A DNA stretch of 64,000 bases from Nocardia australiensis (GCF_020733705.1 NZ_JAJFZM010000001.1:2666001-2730000); one strand, 5' to 3'. Positions 43,744 through 53,943 are shown, numbered from the stretch's first letter. Made by a program: numbers and translations. Notes: generated from the sequence alone by a model not told the origin.

Positions 43744-45774
43744 ATGGGGGAGGAACAGTTCGGAAACTACCGGCTGGACCGGATGCTCGGGCGCGGTGGG
43801 ATGGGGGAGGTGTGGCTCGCGCGCGACAGCGCGACCGGGCGTACGGTCGCGCTGAAGGTGTTGTCGGAGAACCTGCCCGGCGACGGCGAGTACCGGCGCC
43901 GGTTCGAGCGGGAGGCGCGGATCGGTTCGCAGCTGCGCAATCCCCATATCGTGCGTATTCACGGTTTCGGCGAACACGACGGCCGCCTCTTCATCGCCAT
44001 GGAATACATCGCCGGCATCGACCTGGCCGAAATGCTCAGTCGGGTCGGCACATTGAACCCGGACGCGGCCGTGGATTTCATCGGGCAGGTCGCCTCCGGG
44101 CTGGAGGCCGCGCACCGGGCCGGGTTGATCCATCGTGACGTCAAGCCGTCGAACATTCTGGTCGGCAGCGGTGGGCACGCCTACCTGATCGACTTCGGAA
44201 TCGCCAAGGGGTTGGGACAAACCGCTGTCACCGCAACCGGAATGGCGATCGGTAGCTGGCCGTACATGGCGCCGGAACGGTTCAACGGCACCGTCGACGC
44301 CCGCTCCGACATCTACTCGCTGGCCTGCGTCCTCTACGAATGCCTGACCGGCCGCCGCCCCTACGGCGACACCGACCCGCCCCGTCAGATGCACGATCAC
44401 CTGATGGCGACACCGCCGAGCGCGGCCTCGGTGAACCCGGCGGTGCCCGCGGAATTGGACGCGGTCATTGCCGGCGGCATGGCCAAGGACCAGGCCCAGC
44501 GCTATCGCAGCGCCGAAGAATTCGCCGCCGCCGCGCGGGTCGCCGTCGGCTCGCCGCAACCGCCGCGGCCCTCGGCCGTTGGTCCGTGGGCAACGGCCGC
44601 TGCACCCGGGGCGCTACCTGCCACGGTGCGGGAGCCCAATCAGTCGCAACAGAACGCCCAGCAGCCACCGACACCCCACAAACCGACAAAGTTACTCCCG
44701 CAACCGAATCCGTCACCCACACCGGCGCCGCCGCAAGCACAGTCACCGGGAGCCGCTGCCGTGTCCACACCGGAACCTTTGACGCCGACGAAGGTGGCGC
44801 CGGAGTCTGGCGCGGAACCTCGGATGCCGACCAAGGTTATGCGGGAGTCCGGTTCGGGTTCGGCGGGCGAACAGTCGCGTTCGTCCGGATCGCAGCCACC
44901 GAAGTCTTATGTGCCGACCAAGGTGATGTCGGAGCCGACCCCGACCCCGACGCTGGTCGCGACTCGGATCGCGCCACCGCAGCTTTCGCCGACGCCTGCC
45001 AGAGGTGCTGTCGCGCAGCAGGGTTGGCGGGCCGCGCCGACTCGGCGACCGGGTCCGCCGCCCCCGGCGCAACGACCTGCGTACGCGAAGCGTCCACGCG
45101 CCACGGCGGCATCGAGGCGCCGGTCGCCGTTACGCGGGCGTCCATGGATCGCCCCGACCGCACCCGCGGTATCTCGTCGCGGACCGCGACGACGCGGCGG
45201 CGTGCTCACCAAGGTGATCGGGGCACTCGTGGTGGTATTCCTGACCCCGTTCGTGCTCGCCGCGGGTTGCGTCGCGCTGCTGGCCTCGGGCAGTCGGTCC
45301 GGCGCCCCTGATGACGGATCGGCCGGTCCGCCGCCGGCAGCGACAGCCGAGGAGAACCCCGTCCCCGTGGACGAACCAGATATCGTCGCGCCCGCGGGGA
45401 CTCCGGTTCGTGACGGAAAGCTCGAATTCGTCGTCACCGGCGTCGATTCCGGCCTCCCCCGCATCGGATTCCAGTCCGCCCGTGGCACATTCATGATTGT
45501 CGCAATCACGGTGCGGAACATCGCCGACGGACCGAAGCGGTTCCTGCCATTCGGCCAGCGCCTCATCGACACCCAGAACCGCCGGGTCGACCACGACCCC
45601 GCCGCGACCATGTGGCAGAACACCCAACAGCGCGACAGCTACTCATTCGACCTGCGCCCAGGCGAATCCGTGACGACCCAGCTCGTCTTCGACATCGCTC
45701 CCGACGCCGCGCCGGACCATTTGGAGCTACACGACTTCCCGATATCCAACGGCGTGCGCGTCATGGTGAATTAG
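43744..45774 (+). CDS. Membrane Ser/Thr protein kinase with DUF4352-like sensor domain
   Basis: A 676-residue PknB-type kinase. The kinase domain (about 8-265) has LGRGGMGEVWLA, ATP Lys in VALKVL, catalytic HRDVKPSN, DFG and MAPERF. A Pro/Ser/Thr-rich juxtamembrane region with repeated PTKV motifs (about 275-480) precedes one membrane span (about 485-508). The extracellular C-terminus (about 540-676, LEFVVTGVDSGLPRIG to LHDFPISNG) resembles DUF4352, an Ig-like domain. GGGAGGT precedes the ATG. Substrates unknown. Confidence 0.88.
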   Translation: MGEEQFGNYRLDRMLGRGGMGEVWLARDSATGRTVALKVLSENLPGDGEYRRRFEREARIGSQLRNPHIVRIHGFGEHDGRLFIAMEYIAGIDLAEMLSRVGTLNPDAAVDFIGQVASGLEAAHRAGLIHRDVKPSNILVGSGGHAYLIDFGIAKGLGQTAVTATGMAIGSWPYMAPERFNGTVDARSDIYSLACVLYECLTGRRPYGDTDPPRQMHDHLMATPPSAASVNPAVPAELDAVIAGGMAKDQAQRYRSAEEFAAAARVAVGSPQPPRPSAVGPWATAAAPGALPATVREPNQSQQNAQQPPTPHKPTKLLPQPNPSPTPAPPQAQSPGAAAVSTPEPLTPTKVAPESGAEPRMPTKVMRESGSGSAGEQSRSSGSQPPKSYVPTKVMSEPTPTPTLVATRIAPPQLSPTPARGAVAQQGWRAAPTRRPGPPPPAQRPAYAKRPRATAASRRRSPLRGRPWIAPTAPAVSRRGPRRRGGVLTKVIGALVVVFLTPFVLAAGCVALLASGSRSGAPDDGSAGPPPAATAEENPVPVDEPDIVAPAGTPVRDGKLEFVVTGVDSGLPRIGFQSARGTFMIVAITVRNIADGPKRFLPFGQRLIDTQNRRVDHDPAATMWQNTQQRDSYSFDLRPGESVTTQLVFDIAPDAAPDHLELHDFPISNGVRVMVN

Positions 45775-45846
45775 TACGGTCACGAACATATTTCGAGTTG
45801 CGAAACCGGTGACCGACGCTCGATGGCGGCAATCGAAGTCACGCGG

Positions 45847-46785
45847 TCATGCGACGCGTGCGACATCCGATAGCGCGGCGTGTACCGCGCCTCTGCCGAT
45901 CTCGAGCGCCCTGGTGAGCAGATCGGTGTCGCGGGCGGCGCTATCGATGTCGGGTGAGCCCAGCGGGGGATGGATCTGCAGCACCGCGGCACCGAGATCG
46001 GCGACGCAGTGGTCCTCGACGGATTGCTGGTCCGGACGCGTCAGCCAGGCCCGGTACGCCCCGGGGGCCCGCATACGCAGATAACCGCCGCCGACGAGTT
46101 GGTGCAGACGGGAGGCGGGCGGACGCCGCTCATCGGTGCGGCGCGTGCGCAGGACGAGTGCGTGCGTGGCACCGCCACGGACCGCGGTGCGAATCGGCAC
46201 GGTTTCGGCGAGACCACCGTCGAGGTACTCGGCGTCGCCGAGCGGTACCGGCGGCCCGGCGAGAATGGGCAGGCCCGCCGACGCGCGCAGGGCGATCATC
46301 AAGGTGCGCTTATCGACGATGTGACGGTTCAGGTCGACCGGGTCTCCGGTGCGGACGTCGGTGCCGATGGGGTGAAAGGTGGTGGGGTTGGCCAGGATTG
46401 CCGGGAAGTTCATCGGCTCGATGCCGTCGTACACGTGATGCACGAGGTAGTGCAGGTCGAACGCGGGGCGACCACGCAGCATGCGCGCCGGGGCGATAGT
46501 GCGGCGCATGATCGCCGGATCGGTCCAGGAGCGCATGCCGGACACCGCGCGACCACACAGCAGCCAGGCGCCGTTGATCGCGCCTGCCGAGGTGCCGTAG
46601 ACGGCGTCGAAAATCGATGCGAGGCCGAGTTCTTCGAGAGCCTGCACCATGCCGCTCGAATACACGCCGCGGCTGCCACCACCCTCGATAACCAGGGCGA
46701 GCCGATGCCCGTCGGCGCGGCTCGACGACTGACGGCGGCCGCGAATGATCTCGGCGACGGCCGGTACAACGGGCGAACTGGTCAC
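45847..46785 (-). CDS. Patatin-like phospholipase
   Basis: A 312-residue cytoplasmic acyl hydrolase of the patatin fold, RssA/bacterial type. Oxyanion loop EGGGSRGVYSSG, nucleophile Ser in GTSAGAINGA, and Asp of the dyad in YLDGGLAETVPI. Likely hydrolyses phospholipids or other acyl esters. GTG 46785 follows TATCGT by 7 bases. It lies downstream of accA3 on the same strand beyond a hairpin, so it probably has its own promoter. Confidence 0.85.
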   Translation of the reverse strand: MTSSPVVPAVAEIIRGRRQSSSRADGHRLALVIEGGGSRGVYSSGMVQALEELGLASIFDAVYGTSAGAINGAWLLCGRAVSGMRSWTDPAIMRRTIAPARMLRGRPAFDLHYLVHHVYDGIEPMNFPAILANPTTFHPIGTDVRTGDPVDLNRHIVDKRTLMIALRASAGLPILAGPPVPLGDAEYLDGGLAETVPIRTAVRGGATHALVLRTRRTDERRPPASRLHQLVGGGYLRMRAPGAYRAWLTRPDQQSVEDHCVADLGAAVLQIHPPLGSPDIDSAARDTDLLTRALEIGRGAVHAALSDVARVA

Positions 46786-46792
46786 CCGAACG

Positions 46793-46798
46793 ACGATA
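46793..46798 (-). promoter_or_regulatory. Probable -10 box (TATCGT) of the patatin gene
   Basis: TATCGT on the minus strand ends 7 bases before GTG 46785. Confidence 0.45.
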
Positions 46799-46803
46799 CG
46801 ACA

Positions 46804-46838
46804 GAGCGGGCGGTGACGTCGGTGTCGCCCGCCCGCTC
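46804..46838 (-). terminator. Hairpin terminator after accA3
   Basis: GAGCGGGCGG (46804-46813) pairs with CCGCCCGCTC (46829-46838), a 10-bp GC stem with a 15-base loop, 22 bp past the accA3 stop. No T-tract. Confidence 0.7.
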
Positions 46839-46860
46839 CGAATCGGTTTTCGCTAGGTGT

Positions 46861-48657
46861 TTACTTGATCTCCGCGAGAACCGTGCCCTGGGTGATCGCG
46901 GCGCCCGCCTCGACGGCCAGGCCGGTGACCACACCCGCCTTGTGCGCGTTGACCGGATTCTCCATCTTCATGGCCTCGAGCACCACGATCAGGTCGCCCG
47001 CCTCGACGGACTGCCCCTCCTCGACAGCGACCTTGACCACGGTGCCCTGCATGGGCGCGGTGACCGAGTCACCGGACGCCGCACCGGCACCTGCGCCACC
47101 GCGCTTGCGCGGCTTGGGCTTCTTGCGGATCACGCCCGCGCCATTGCCCGCGGCGCCGGCGCCGACGGTGAAGTTGCCCGGCAGCGACACCTCGACGCGA
47201 CGGCCGCCGACCTCGACGACAACCTTCTGACGGGGCAGGTCCTCGTCCTCATCGGCAGCGACAGCGCCCGCGGTGTACGGCTCGACGCTGTTGACCCACT
47301 CGGTTTCGATCCACTTGGTGTAGACGTCGAATTTTTCGCCGTCACCGATGAACGCGGGATCCTCGACGATCGCCCGGTGGAACGGGATGACCGTGGCCAG
47401 CCCGTCGACATGGAACTCGGCCAGCGCGCGGCGCGCCCGTTCCAGCGCCTGGGTGCGGTTCTCGCCGGTGACGATCAGCTTGGCCAGCATCGAGTCGAAC
47501 TGTCCGCCGATCACGCTGCCCTCGACCACGCCGGAATCCACGCGCACACCGGGGCCGCAAGGCTCCTTGTACACCGACACCGGGCCCGGCGCGGGCAGGA
47601 AGCCCCGACCGGCATCCTCACCGTTGATGCGGAACTCGAAGGAGTGACCACGCGGGGTGGGATCTTCCTTGATCTCCAGCTCGTGCCCCTCGGCGATGCG
47701 GAACTGCTGACGCACCAGATCGATTCCCGCCGTCTCCTCCGTGACCGGGTGCTCGACCTGCAGCCGGGTGTTCACCTCGAGGAACGAGACGGTGTCGCCC
47801 TGCACCAGGTACTCCACGGTGCCCGCGCCGTAGTAGCCGGCCTCCTTGCAGATGGCCTTGGCCGAGGCGTGGATGCGGGCGCGCTGGTCGTCGGTGAGGA
47901 ACGGTGCGGGTGCCTCCTCGACAAGTTTCTGGAAGCGACGCTGCAGCGAGCAGTCGCGGGTGCCCGCGACGACCACATTGCCGTGCTGGTCGGCGATGAC
48001 CTGTGCCTCGACGTGGCGGGCCTTGTCCAGGTACTGCTCGACGAAGCACTCACCACGACCGAAGGCGGCGACCGCCTCGCGGGTGGCCGACGCGAACAGC
48101 TCAGGGATCTCCTCGATGGAATGCGCGACCTTCATACCGCGCCCGCCGCCACCGAATGCCGCCTTGATCGCGACCGGTACGCCGTACTTCTTGGCGAACT
48201 CGACGATCTCGTCGGCGTCCTTGACCGGGTCCTTGGTGCCCGCGGCCATCGGAGCCTTCGCCTTCTCGGCGATGTGGCGGGCGGTGACCTTGTCGCCGAG
48301 GTCGCGGATGGACTGGGGCGACGGGCCGATCCAGATCAGCCCGGCGTCGATGACAGCCTGGGCGAAGTCGGCGTTCTCGGAAAGGAATCCGTAGCCGGGG
48401 TGAATGGCGTCGGCGCCGGATTTGGCTGCCGCATCGAGAATCTTGTCGAACACGAGGTACGACTCGGCCGAGGTCTGGCCGCCTAGGGCGAACGCCTCGT
48501 CGGCGAGCTTCACGAATGGGGCATCGGCATCGGGTTCCGCGTACACCGCGACGCTGCCGATGCCGGCATCCTTGGCCGCCCGGATCACGCGCACGGCGAT
48601 CTCGCCTCGGTTAGCTACGAGTACCTTCGATATCCGTGCGCTGGCATGGCTGGGCAC
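46861..48657 (-). CDS. accA3: Acyl-CoA carboxylase alpha subunit (biotin carboxylase + BCCP)
   Basis: A 598-residue bifunctional subunit that carboxylates its own biotin with ATP and bicarbonate and passes CO2 to AccD subunits to make malonyl- or methylmalonyl-CoA. The biotin carboxylase domain (about 1-450) shows [23 protein letters not shown]-grasp [10 protein letters not shown] and [16 protein letters not shown]. The C-terminal biotinyl domain has EAMKM, with the target Lys. GTG 48657 is preferred because GGAGG lies 5 bases before it and the start [11 protein letters not shown] matches relatives. Confidence 0.95.
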   Translation of the reverse strand: MPSHASARISKVLVANRGEIAVRVIRAAKDAGIGSVAVYAEPDADAPFVKLADEAFALGGQTSAESYLVFDKILDAAAKSGADAIHPGYGFLSENADFAQAVIDAGLIWIGPSPQSIRDLGDKVTARHIAEKAKAPMAAGTKDPVKDADEIVEFAKKYGVPVAIKAAFGGGGRGMKVAHSIEEIPELFASATREAVAAFGRGECFVEQYLDKARHVEAQVIADQHGNVVVAGTRDCSLQRRFQKLVEEAPAPFLTDDQRARIHASAKAICKEAGYYGAGTVEYLVQGDTVSFLEVNTRLQVEHPVTEETAGIDLVRQQFRIAEGHELEIKEDPTPRGHSFEFRINGEDAGRGFLPAPGPVSVYKEPCGPGVRVDSGVVEGSVIGGQFDSMLAKLIVTGENRTQALERARRALAEFHVDGLATVIPFHRAIVEDPAFIGDGEKFDVYTKWIETEWVNSVEPYTAGAVAADEDEDLPRQKVVVEVGGRRVEVSLPGNFTVGAGAAGNGAGVIRKKPKPRKRGGAGAGAASGDSVTAPMQGTVVKVAVEEGQSVEAGDLIVVLEAMKMENPVNAHKAGVVTGLAVEAGAAITQGTVLAEIK

Positions 48658-48828
48658 TGAGCCTCCTGTGTGAAATCTTTTTGGTCGCCCCGTGGTCGAC
48701 AAACTTACGTCTCGGGCGAGTGTAGGCAGTCTGCCAACAGACGCTGCACTCGGATAGCCCTACTCCACAGTAGGTCGCGGATCACACAGACTATGGCGTG
48801 TGGCGTAAGCCGCGCCGGGGCGGCGGGC

Positions 48829-49737
48829 TCAGCGCCCTCGGCGCGTGGCGGCGACCGGCGCCTCGCCGGGTTCGGATCCTCGGGCGATCGGCATCCGCAC
48901 GGAGTTACCCCATTCGGTCCACGAACCGTCGTAGTTGCGCACCATGTCGAGTCCGAGCAGAAATGTCAGCGTGAACCAGGTATGGCTGGAGCGTTCACCG
49001 ACGCGGCTGTAAACCACCACGTCGTTCTGCCCGCCGAACGCGCCGTAGACCTCGTCCAGTTCGGAGCGGGAACGGAATCGGCCGTCGGCATTGGACGCCT
49101 CGGTCCACGGAATATTCACGGCAGTGGGAATGTGCCCGCCGCGCAGCGCGGAGTCCTCCGGATTGATCGGCGGCTGGGTCAGTTCGCCGGAGTACTCCTC
49201 AGGTGCGCGCACGTCGATCAGCGGGCGGCCCAGGTGGTCGAAAACGTCATCGCGGAACGCCCGTGCGGCGGTGTCGTCACGCTGCACGGCCGGGTACTCG
49301 CCGGCGACGAAATATGGCAGGTCGAAAGTGGTGTCGCGTTCCTCGGAGATCCACGCGTCGCGACCGCCGTCGAGCAATCGCACGTCCTCGTGCCCGAACA
49401 GGGTGAACAGCCACAGTGTGTGCGCGGCCTGCGCGTTGCCCCGGTCGCCGTAGATCACCACGGTGTCGTCGCGTTCGATTCCTTTCGCCCGCATAAGGTC
49501 GGTAAAACGCGCGCCGTCGATATAGTCACGCGTGACGGGATCGTTCAGATCGCCACGCCAGTCGATTTTGGTGGCGCCCGGAACATGTCCGATGTCATAG
49601 AGAAGGATGTCCTCGTTGGACTCGACGACCTTGAGTCCGGGTGTACCGATGTTTGCCGATAGCCACTCTGTGGTTACTAGTCGGTGAGGATGTGCGTAGG
49701 AACTGAATGAGGGATGAGGGTCCGGGACAGCGGGCAC
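48829..49737 (-). CDS. sseA: SseA-type thiosulfate sulfurtransferase with Ser at the catalytic Cys position
   Basis: A 302-residue two-domain rhodanese, family role sulfane-sulfur transfer. N-terminal domain about 1-150, C-terminal about 160-290 with the CDC25-like loop. That loop reads [15 protein letters not shown]: Ser244 (codon AGC at 49006-49008) stands where relatives have Cys ([13 protein letters not shown]). The rest, such as [12 protein letters not shown] and [11 protein letters not shown], is conserved. It is divergent from a SufR-like regulator, and no sufE-like gene lies between it and accA3. Probably not a classical sulfurtransferase. Confidence 0.85.
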   Translation of the reverse strand: MPAVPDPHPSFSSYAHPHRLVTTEWLSANIGTPGLKVVESNEDILLYDIGHVPGATKIDWRGDLNDPVTRDYIDGARFTDLMRAKGIERDDTVVIYGDRGNAQAAHTLWLFTLFGHEDVRLLDGGRDAWISEERDTTFDLPYFVAGEYPAVQRDDTAARAFRDDVFDHLGRPLIDVRAPEEYSGELTQPPINPEDSALRGGHIPTAVNIPWTEASNADGRFRSRSELDEVYGAFGGQNDVVVYSRVGERSSHTWFTLTFLLGLDMVRNYDGSWTEWGNSVRMPIARGSEPGEAPVAATRRGR

Positions 49738-49902
49738 GATGTGGGTCCTTCACGCGTGGTAGACGGCGGGTGCAGCGGTTGGGGTCTCACAGCGCTGGTA
49801 GGTGTGAGGCAATAGTGACTTCGTTTCAGATCACAAATCGGCTGAATGGGCGAATAAATCGCACCTACATCCGATAAAGTCTCCCGGGAGGAGGGGTAGG
49901 CT

Positions 49903-50736
49903 ATGTCCGATTCTTGGCCGCGGCGGCGACTGCTCGCGATCCTACGTGGCGCAACCGAGCCTCTCGATGCCCAGGAACTGGCCAGAATCACCGGGCAGCA
50001 TGTCACTACCGTTCGATTCCATCTAGATGTGCTGACCAAGGAATCCCTGGTACGGCAATTCCAGCAGCCACCGCGCGGCCGTGGTCGTCCACGCATCGGA
50101 TACAGCGCGGTGCAGCGATCGGTCGGCTATCAGGAGCTCGCGCAGGTTCTCGCCGACCAGCTCGGTCCGGATTCGAGAAGGCGCTCCGATGCCGCCGTCG
50201 CCGCGGGCCGGTCCTGGGGGGCCGGAATCGATGTCGGTGACCACCGGATCGAAACGCTGGACGACGCCAGAGAACTAGCGATGACGGTGCTCTCGGAGCT
50301 CGGTTTCGCGCCCGAACGCGATGCGGCCATCGATAACGGCGAGCGCGCCGTTATCCGGATGACAGGTTGCCCGCTGCGTGACCTCGCGCGCACCCACTCC
50401 GACGTGGTGTGCAACGTGCATCTGGGGCTGATCAAAGAGGTGCTCGATCGCGGGGGTGCGCACGGAGACATAAACGCCCGGCTGCATCCGTTCGTCGAGC
50501 CGGAACTGTGCGTGGCTCGACTGGAGAGGGTCGCCACGCGGCGCGAGCAGGAGATGCGCCGCGAACCCGATGGCGGCCGCGAACCGGCTGTGGTCCCCGT
50601 AGGAGCGGAAGCGGGCGCGGCCGACCCGGCGATGGCCGGAAACGAGCCCATGATCGCGTCGTCAGTCGGCCGAATGGCCCCACAATTGCGCAACAGCGAG
50701 CCCAACATCGCCAAGCAGTCGGCGCAGCAGTGGTAA
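49903..50736 (+). CDS. SufR/ArsR-like winged-helix regulator with candidate Fe-S cysteines
   Basis: A 277-residue regulator: HTH at about 8-65 (LDAQELARITGQHVTTVRFH), a middle helical region, and a C-terminal region with Cys156, Cys170 and Cys203 (TGCPLRD, DVVCNVH, ELCVARL). The spacing and surroundings recall SufR-type regulators that bind an Fe-S cluster. Residues after about 210 are a low-complexity tail that overlaps the 3' end of maf by 75 bp. It is divergent from sseA and may control it. Confidence 0.7.
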   Translation: MSDSWPRRRLLAILRGATEPLDAQELARITGQHVTTVRFHLDVLTKESLVRQFQQPPRGRGRPRIGYSAVQRSVGYQELAQVLADQLGPDSRRRSDAAVAAGRSWGAGIDVGDHRIETLDDARELAMTVLSELGFAPERDAAIDNGERAVIRMTGCPLRDLARTHSDVVCNVHLGLIKEVLDRGGAHGDINARLHPFVEPELCVARLERVATRREQEMRREPDGGREPAVVPVGAEAGAADPAMAGNEPMIASSVGRMAPQLRNSEPNIAKQSAQQW

Positions 50737-51318
50737 CCCGATCCCGATAACGCTGGACGGATCACCTTCGATGCGATCGACGAACCAACCACCCATGCCG
50801 TCGAGGGTGAATGCGCCCGCTACCTGTAGCGGCTCGCCGGTCGCAATGTAGGCGTCCAGTTCTTCTGGCTCGGGTTTGGCGAAATGCACTGTGGTGGAAC
50901 TGCAATCGACCGCCTCAGCGGCGACCACCCCGTCCCGCACCCGCAGTACACAATGTCCGGTGATCAGATCCGCACTGCGTCCGGCCATTTCGGCCCAACG
51001 AACTCGCGCGACCTCTGGCGTATGCGGCTTGCCCTGTAACCGGCCGTCAACCAGGAGCATGGAGTCACAGCCGACCACAACACAATCCGTGGCGAGATCG
51101 GCAATGGTGGCGGCCACCGAACGGGCCTTGGCTCTGGCCAGCTCGACCACCACGCCCTGCGGGGGTGTGCCGTCGGGCAGCGCCGCGGCGACGGCGTCCT
51201 CGTCCACATCCGACACTCGCACGACGGGGTCGATACCCGCCGAGCGGAGTACCTCGCGTCGCGCGGGCGACGCGGACGCGAGAACCAAACGGGTTGTATC
51301 AGTGGTCGGCTGGCTCAC
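50662..51318 (-). CDS. maf: Maf-type nucleoside triphosphate pyrophosphatase
   Basis: A 218-residue house-cleaning enzyme that hydrolyses non-canonical or methylated NTPs to NMPs. The N-terminal [19 protein letters not shown] is the Maf signature, with GCDSMLLVDGRLQGKP holding the catalytic Asp and GAFTLDGMGGWFVDRIEGDPSSVIG split into its conserved GW and EGD parts. GTG start 8 bp after the epsilon subunit gene, so part of the accD5-accE-maf operon. Confidence 0.92.
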   Translation of the reverse strand: MSQPTTDTTRLVLASASPARREVLRSAGIDPVVRVSDVDEDAVAAALPDGTPPQGVVVELARAKARSVAATIADLATDCVVVGCDSMLLVDGRLQGKPHTPEVARVRWAEMAGRSADLITGHCVLRVRDGVVAAEAVDCSSTTVHFAKPEPEELDAYIATGEPLQVAGAFTLDGMGGWFVDRIEGDPSSVIGIGLPLLRRLLGDVGLAVAQLWGHSAD

Positions 51319-51326
51319 GACGGTTA

Positions 51327-51665
51327 TCAGTCGCGCAGGTGTGACAGCTGTGGGAAGGCGTACGGCGAGAACGGCGAGGTGCCGCGGTGCATCAGGGTCG
51401 GGCGACCCCAGCCGTCGGCCGGGCCGGCCGGACCGGTCTGGCCGCCACTGTTAGCGGCTGCCGTCAGTACACATACCAACGCCGCGACGTCCTCATCGCT
51501 CGGCGCTCCCTTGATCACTTGGATGAATGGCGCTTCGCCCGTGTCGGCAGCCGGGGCGATCATGCCCACGGTTATCTCGACCTCGACGTCGACCTTTGCG
51601 ATCGGGTCAACGGTGAGATCCAGTTCGGCGGCGGTCAACACATCTTCTTCTGCCACGGTCGTCAC
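51327..51665 (-). CDS. accE: Acyl-CoA carboxylase epsilon subunit
   Basis: A 112-residue small subunit that stabilises the AccA3-AccD5 complex. The functional part is FIQVIKGAPSDEDVAALVCV followed by the C-terminal GWGRPTLMHRG and PFSPYAFPQLSHLRD, characteristic of this family. The N-terminal 40 residues are acidic. GTG start with GAGAGGA upstream. It lies between accD5 and maf on the same strand. Confidence 0.85.
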   Translation of the reverse strand: MTTVAEEDVLTAAELDLTVDPIAKVDVEVEITVGMIAPAADTGEAPFIQVIKGAPSDEDVAALVCVLTAAANSGGQTGPAGPADGWGRPTLMHRGTSPFSPYAFPQLSHLRD

Positions 51666-51685
51666 AGTGCCAGATCCTCTCTCTG

Positions 51686-51711
51686 ACTCGATCGGGCTAA
51701 CTCGATCGGGC
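51686..51711. repeat. Direct repeat ACTCGATCGGGC, two copies
   Basis: Bases 51686-51697 and 51700-51711 are identical 12-mers spaced 14 bp apart, between accD5 and accE. It might be a duplicated regulator half-site; no consensus recognised. Confidence 0.6.
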
Positions 51712-51816
51712 GTGTCCTGAGTCGGTGTCGAACGGTGCGGTGATCACCCTCCGGCACCCATTCCGATTACGGTCACCGCAATCCAGTGTGCGCGACTCAT
51801 GGTGGTTATCGCTCGT

Positions 51817-53457
51817 TCAGAGCGGGATGTTGCCGTGTTTTTTCGGCGGCAGCGTCACCATCTTGCGCTCGAGCAGACGCAGCGCGGAGACGATCTGGCC
51901 GCGCGTGTGCGAGGGCGGGATGACCGCGTCCACGTAGCCGCGCTCGGCGGCGACGTAGGGGTTCACCAAGGTGTCCTCGTATTCGTTCTGCAGCTCGAGC
52001 CGCAGCTCATCGACGTTGCCGCCGTTCTTCGCCGCCTCTTGCAGCTGCTTGCGGTAGACGAAGCCGACGGCCCCCGAAGCGCCCATTACGGCGATCTGGG
52101 CGGTGGGCCAGGCGAGGTTCACATCGGCACCCATGTGCTTGGAACCCATGACGTCGTAGGCGCCGCCATAGGCCTTACGAGTGATGATCGTGATCTTGCC
52201 CACAGTGGCCTCGCCGTAGGCGTAGAGCAGCTTCGCGCCGCGCCGGATGATGCCGTTGTATTCCTGGCCGGTGCCCGGCAGGAAGCCGGGCACATCGACC
52301 AGCGTGATGATCGGAACGTTGAACGCGTCGCAGGTGCGCACGAAGCGCGCGGCCTTCTCCGAGGCGTCGATATCCAGGCAGCCGGCGAACTGGGTGGGCT
52401 GGTTGGCCACGATGCCGACGCTGCGGCCGTCGACGCGGCCGAAGCCGCAGATGATGTTCATCGCGCGCTCGGCCTGCACCTCGAGGAATTCGTCGTCGTC
52501 AAGCAGACGACGGATGACCTCGTGCATGTCGTAGGGCTGGTTCGGCGAGTCCGGGATGATCGTATCCAGCTCGAGGTCCTCGTCGGTGAGGGAATCCTCG
52601 ATGGCGCCGTTGATCGGGTCGGTGGCCGGGAAGCGCGGTGCTTCGGCGCGGTTGTTGCTCGGCAGATAGCCGAGCAGGTCCTTGACGTAGTCGAGGGCGT
52701 CCTGCTCGCCGGAGGCGACGTAGTGCGCCACACCGGATTTCGTCATGTGTGTCTGCGCGCCACCGAGGTCCTCCATGGTGACGTCCTCGCCGGTGACCGT
52801 CTTGATGACGTCCGGGCCGGTAACGAACATCTGGCTGGTGCCGTCCACCATCACCACGAAGTCGGTCAGCGCGGGGGAGTAGACGTGGCCACCCGCGGCC
52901 GGGCCCATGATCAGCGAGATCTGCGGGATCACGCCGGATGCCTGGATATTGCGGTGGAAGATCTCGCCGTAGAGGCCGAGCGAGACGACGCCCTCCTGGA
53001 TGCGCGCGCCCGCGCCCTCGTTGATGCCGACCAGCGGGCGGCCGGTCTTGAGCGCCAGGTCCATTACCTTGACGATCTTCTCGCCGTAGACCTCGCCGAG
53101 GCTGCCGCCGAACACGGTGACGTCCTGGCTGAAGATGCAGACGTCGCGGCCGTCGATGGTGCCGTATCCGGTCACCACGCCGTCGCCGAGTGGCCGGTTG
53201 CCGTCCAGGCCGAAATTCACGCTGCGATGGCGGGCGAGCGCGTCGAGCTCGACGAAGGACCCCTCGTCCAGCAGTGCCAGGATGCGTTCTCGGGCGGTCA
53301 TCTTGCCCTTGGCGTGCACCTTGTCGACTGCGGCCTCACCCATTGGGTGCTGTGCTTCTTCCAGCCGATTCCGCAGGTCAGCCAGTTTCCCGGCGGTGGT
53401 GTGGATATCGGGGTCGCCCGCCGATTCCGGCACGGGCTGCTGCTGGACGCTCGTCAT
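51817..53457 (-). CDS. accD5: Acyl-CoA carboxylase beta subunit (carboxyltransferase)
   Basis: A 546-residue carboxyltransferase that moves CO2 from AccA3-biotin to propionyl- or acetyl-CoA. N-terminal half: [56 protein letters not shown]-terminal half: [20 protein letters not shown] split at conserved glycines, and [20 protein letters not shown] 53457 is preferred over an upstream codon at 53487. First gene of accD5-accE-maf, divergent from the small ORF and birA. Confidence 0.95.
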   Translation of the reverse strand: MTSVQQQPVPESAGDPDIHTTAGKLADLRNRLEEAQHPMGEAAVDKVHAKGKMTARERILALLDEGSFVELDALARHRSVNFGLDGNRPLGDGVVTGYGTIDGRDVCIFSQDVTVFGGSLGEVYGEKIVKVMDLALKTGRPLVGINEGAGARIQEGVVSLGLYGEIFHRNIQASGVIPQISLIMGPAAGGHVYSPALTDFVVMVDGTSQMFVTGPDVIKTVTGEDVTMEDLGGAQTHMTKSGVAHYVASGEQDALDYVKDLLGYLPSNNRAEAPRFPATDPINGAIEDSLTDEDLELDTIIPDSPNQPYDMHEVIRRLLDDDEFLEVQAERAMNIICGFGRVDGRSVGIVANQPTQFAGCLDIDASEKAARFVRTCDAFNVPIITLVDVPGFLPGTGQEYNGIIRRGAKLLYAYGEATVGKITIITRKAYGGAYDVMGSKHMGADVNLAWPTAQIAVMGASGAVGFVYRKQLQEAAKNGGNVDELRLELQNEYEDTLVNPYVAAERGYVDAVIPPSHTRGQIVSALRLLERKMVTLPPKKHGNIPL

Positions 53458-53718
53458 GGCTCGGAGTGTAACGAGTGCCAGTGCCACGCACGAACCCAGT
53501 GGTCGCTACCGGTGAGTAGAAAACCGCAGCTAGATTCGCGTCGCACTATGGACGTACACAAGAAAATTCCTGGTCGAATGCCGCAACGAACGCAACCGTC
53601 GGTATGGCTTCGCCGACAGGCGAATTCGCCGTTTCGCCGGGGCGAAAATCGGTGGTGCGCGACACCTGTGCCCGATAGCCTCGGGTATCGGTTTTCGGCT
53701 CAGGGGAGGAGCGGGGCA

Positions 53719-53910
53719 ATGTGGGCATGGGGTAGAACCGTCGCCGAACGGGCCGCCGCGGCGGCCTGGACAAGCTGGCAGTCGGTGCCGACGCGGCCGA
53801 CCGTGCTCGACGCGGAAGTTCGGGCCGAGGCCGATGAGGATGATCCCGACCGCGAGGACAACCGCGGAGTCGCACCGGCGCGACATCGGGATTTCGAACT
53901 CGCCCGATAG
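53719..53910 (+). CDS. Small hypothetical protein
   Basis: A 63-residue frame starting MWAWGRTVAERAAAAAWTSW, then acidic (EVRAEADEDDPDREDN) and soluble. GGAGGAG 8 bases before the ATG supports translation. It lies 39 bp upstream of birA in the same direction. No family recognised. The frame is open far upstream, but that part is antisense to accD5. Confidence 0.4.
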   Translation: MWAWGRTVAERAAAAAWTSWQSVPTRPTVLDAEVRAEADEDDPDREDNRGVAPARHRDFELAR

Positions 53911-53937
53911 CCGCGACGGCCTTCGGTGCGCACCGCG

Positions 53938-53943
53938 TAGCCT
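53938..53943 (+). promoter_or_regulatory. Probable -10 box (TAGCCT) of birA
   Basis: TAGCCT ends 6 bases before the birA ATG, as for lrpA. Confidence 0.5.

Noticed and set aside
45970..48486. Open frame of over 800 codons on the plus strand opposite accA3 and the patatin gene
   Set aside because: Composition is that of an antisense frame in high-GC DNA. No domain is recognisable, while the minus-strand proteins are clear family members.
51799..53718. Long plus-strand frame opposite accD5
   Set aside because: Antisense to a conserved carboxyltransferase; only its last 63 codons lie outside accD5 with their own SD and are kept as a small gene.
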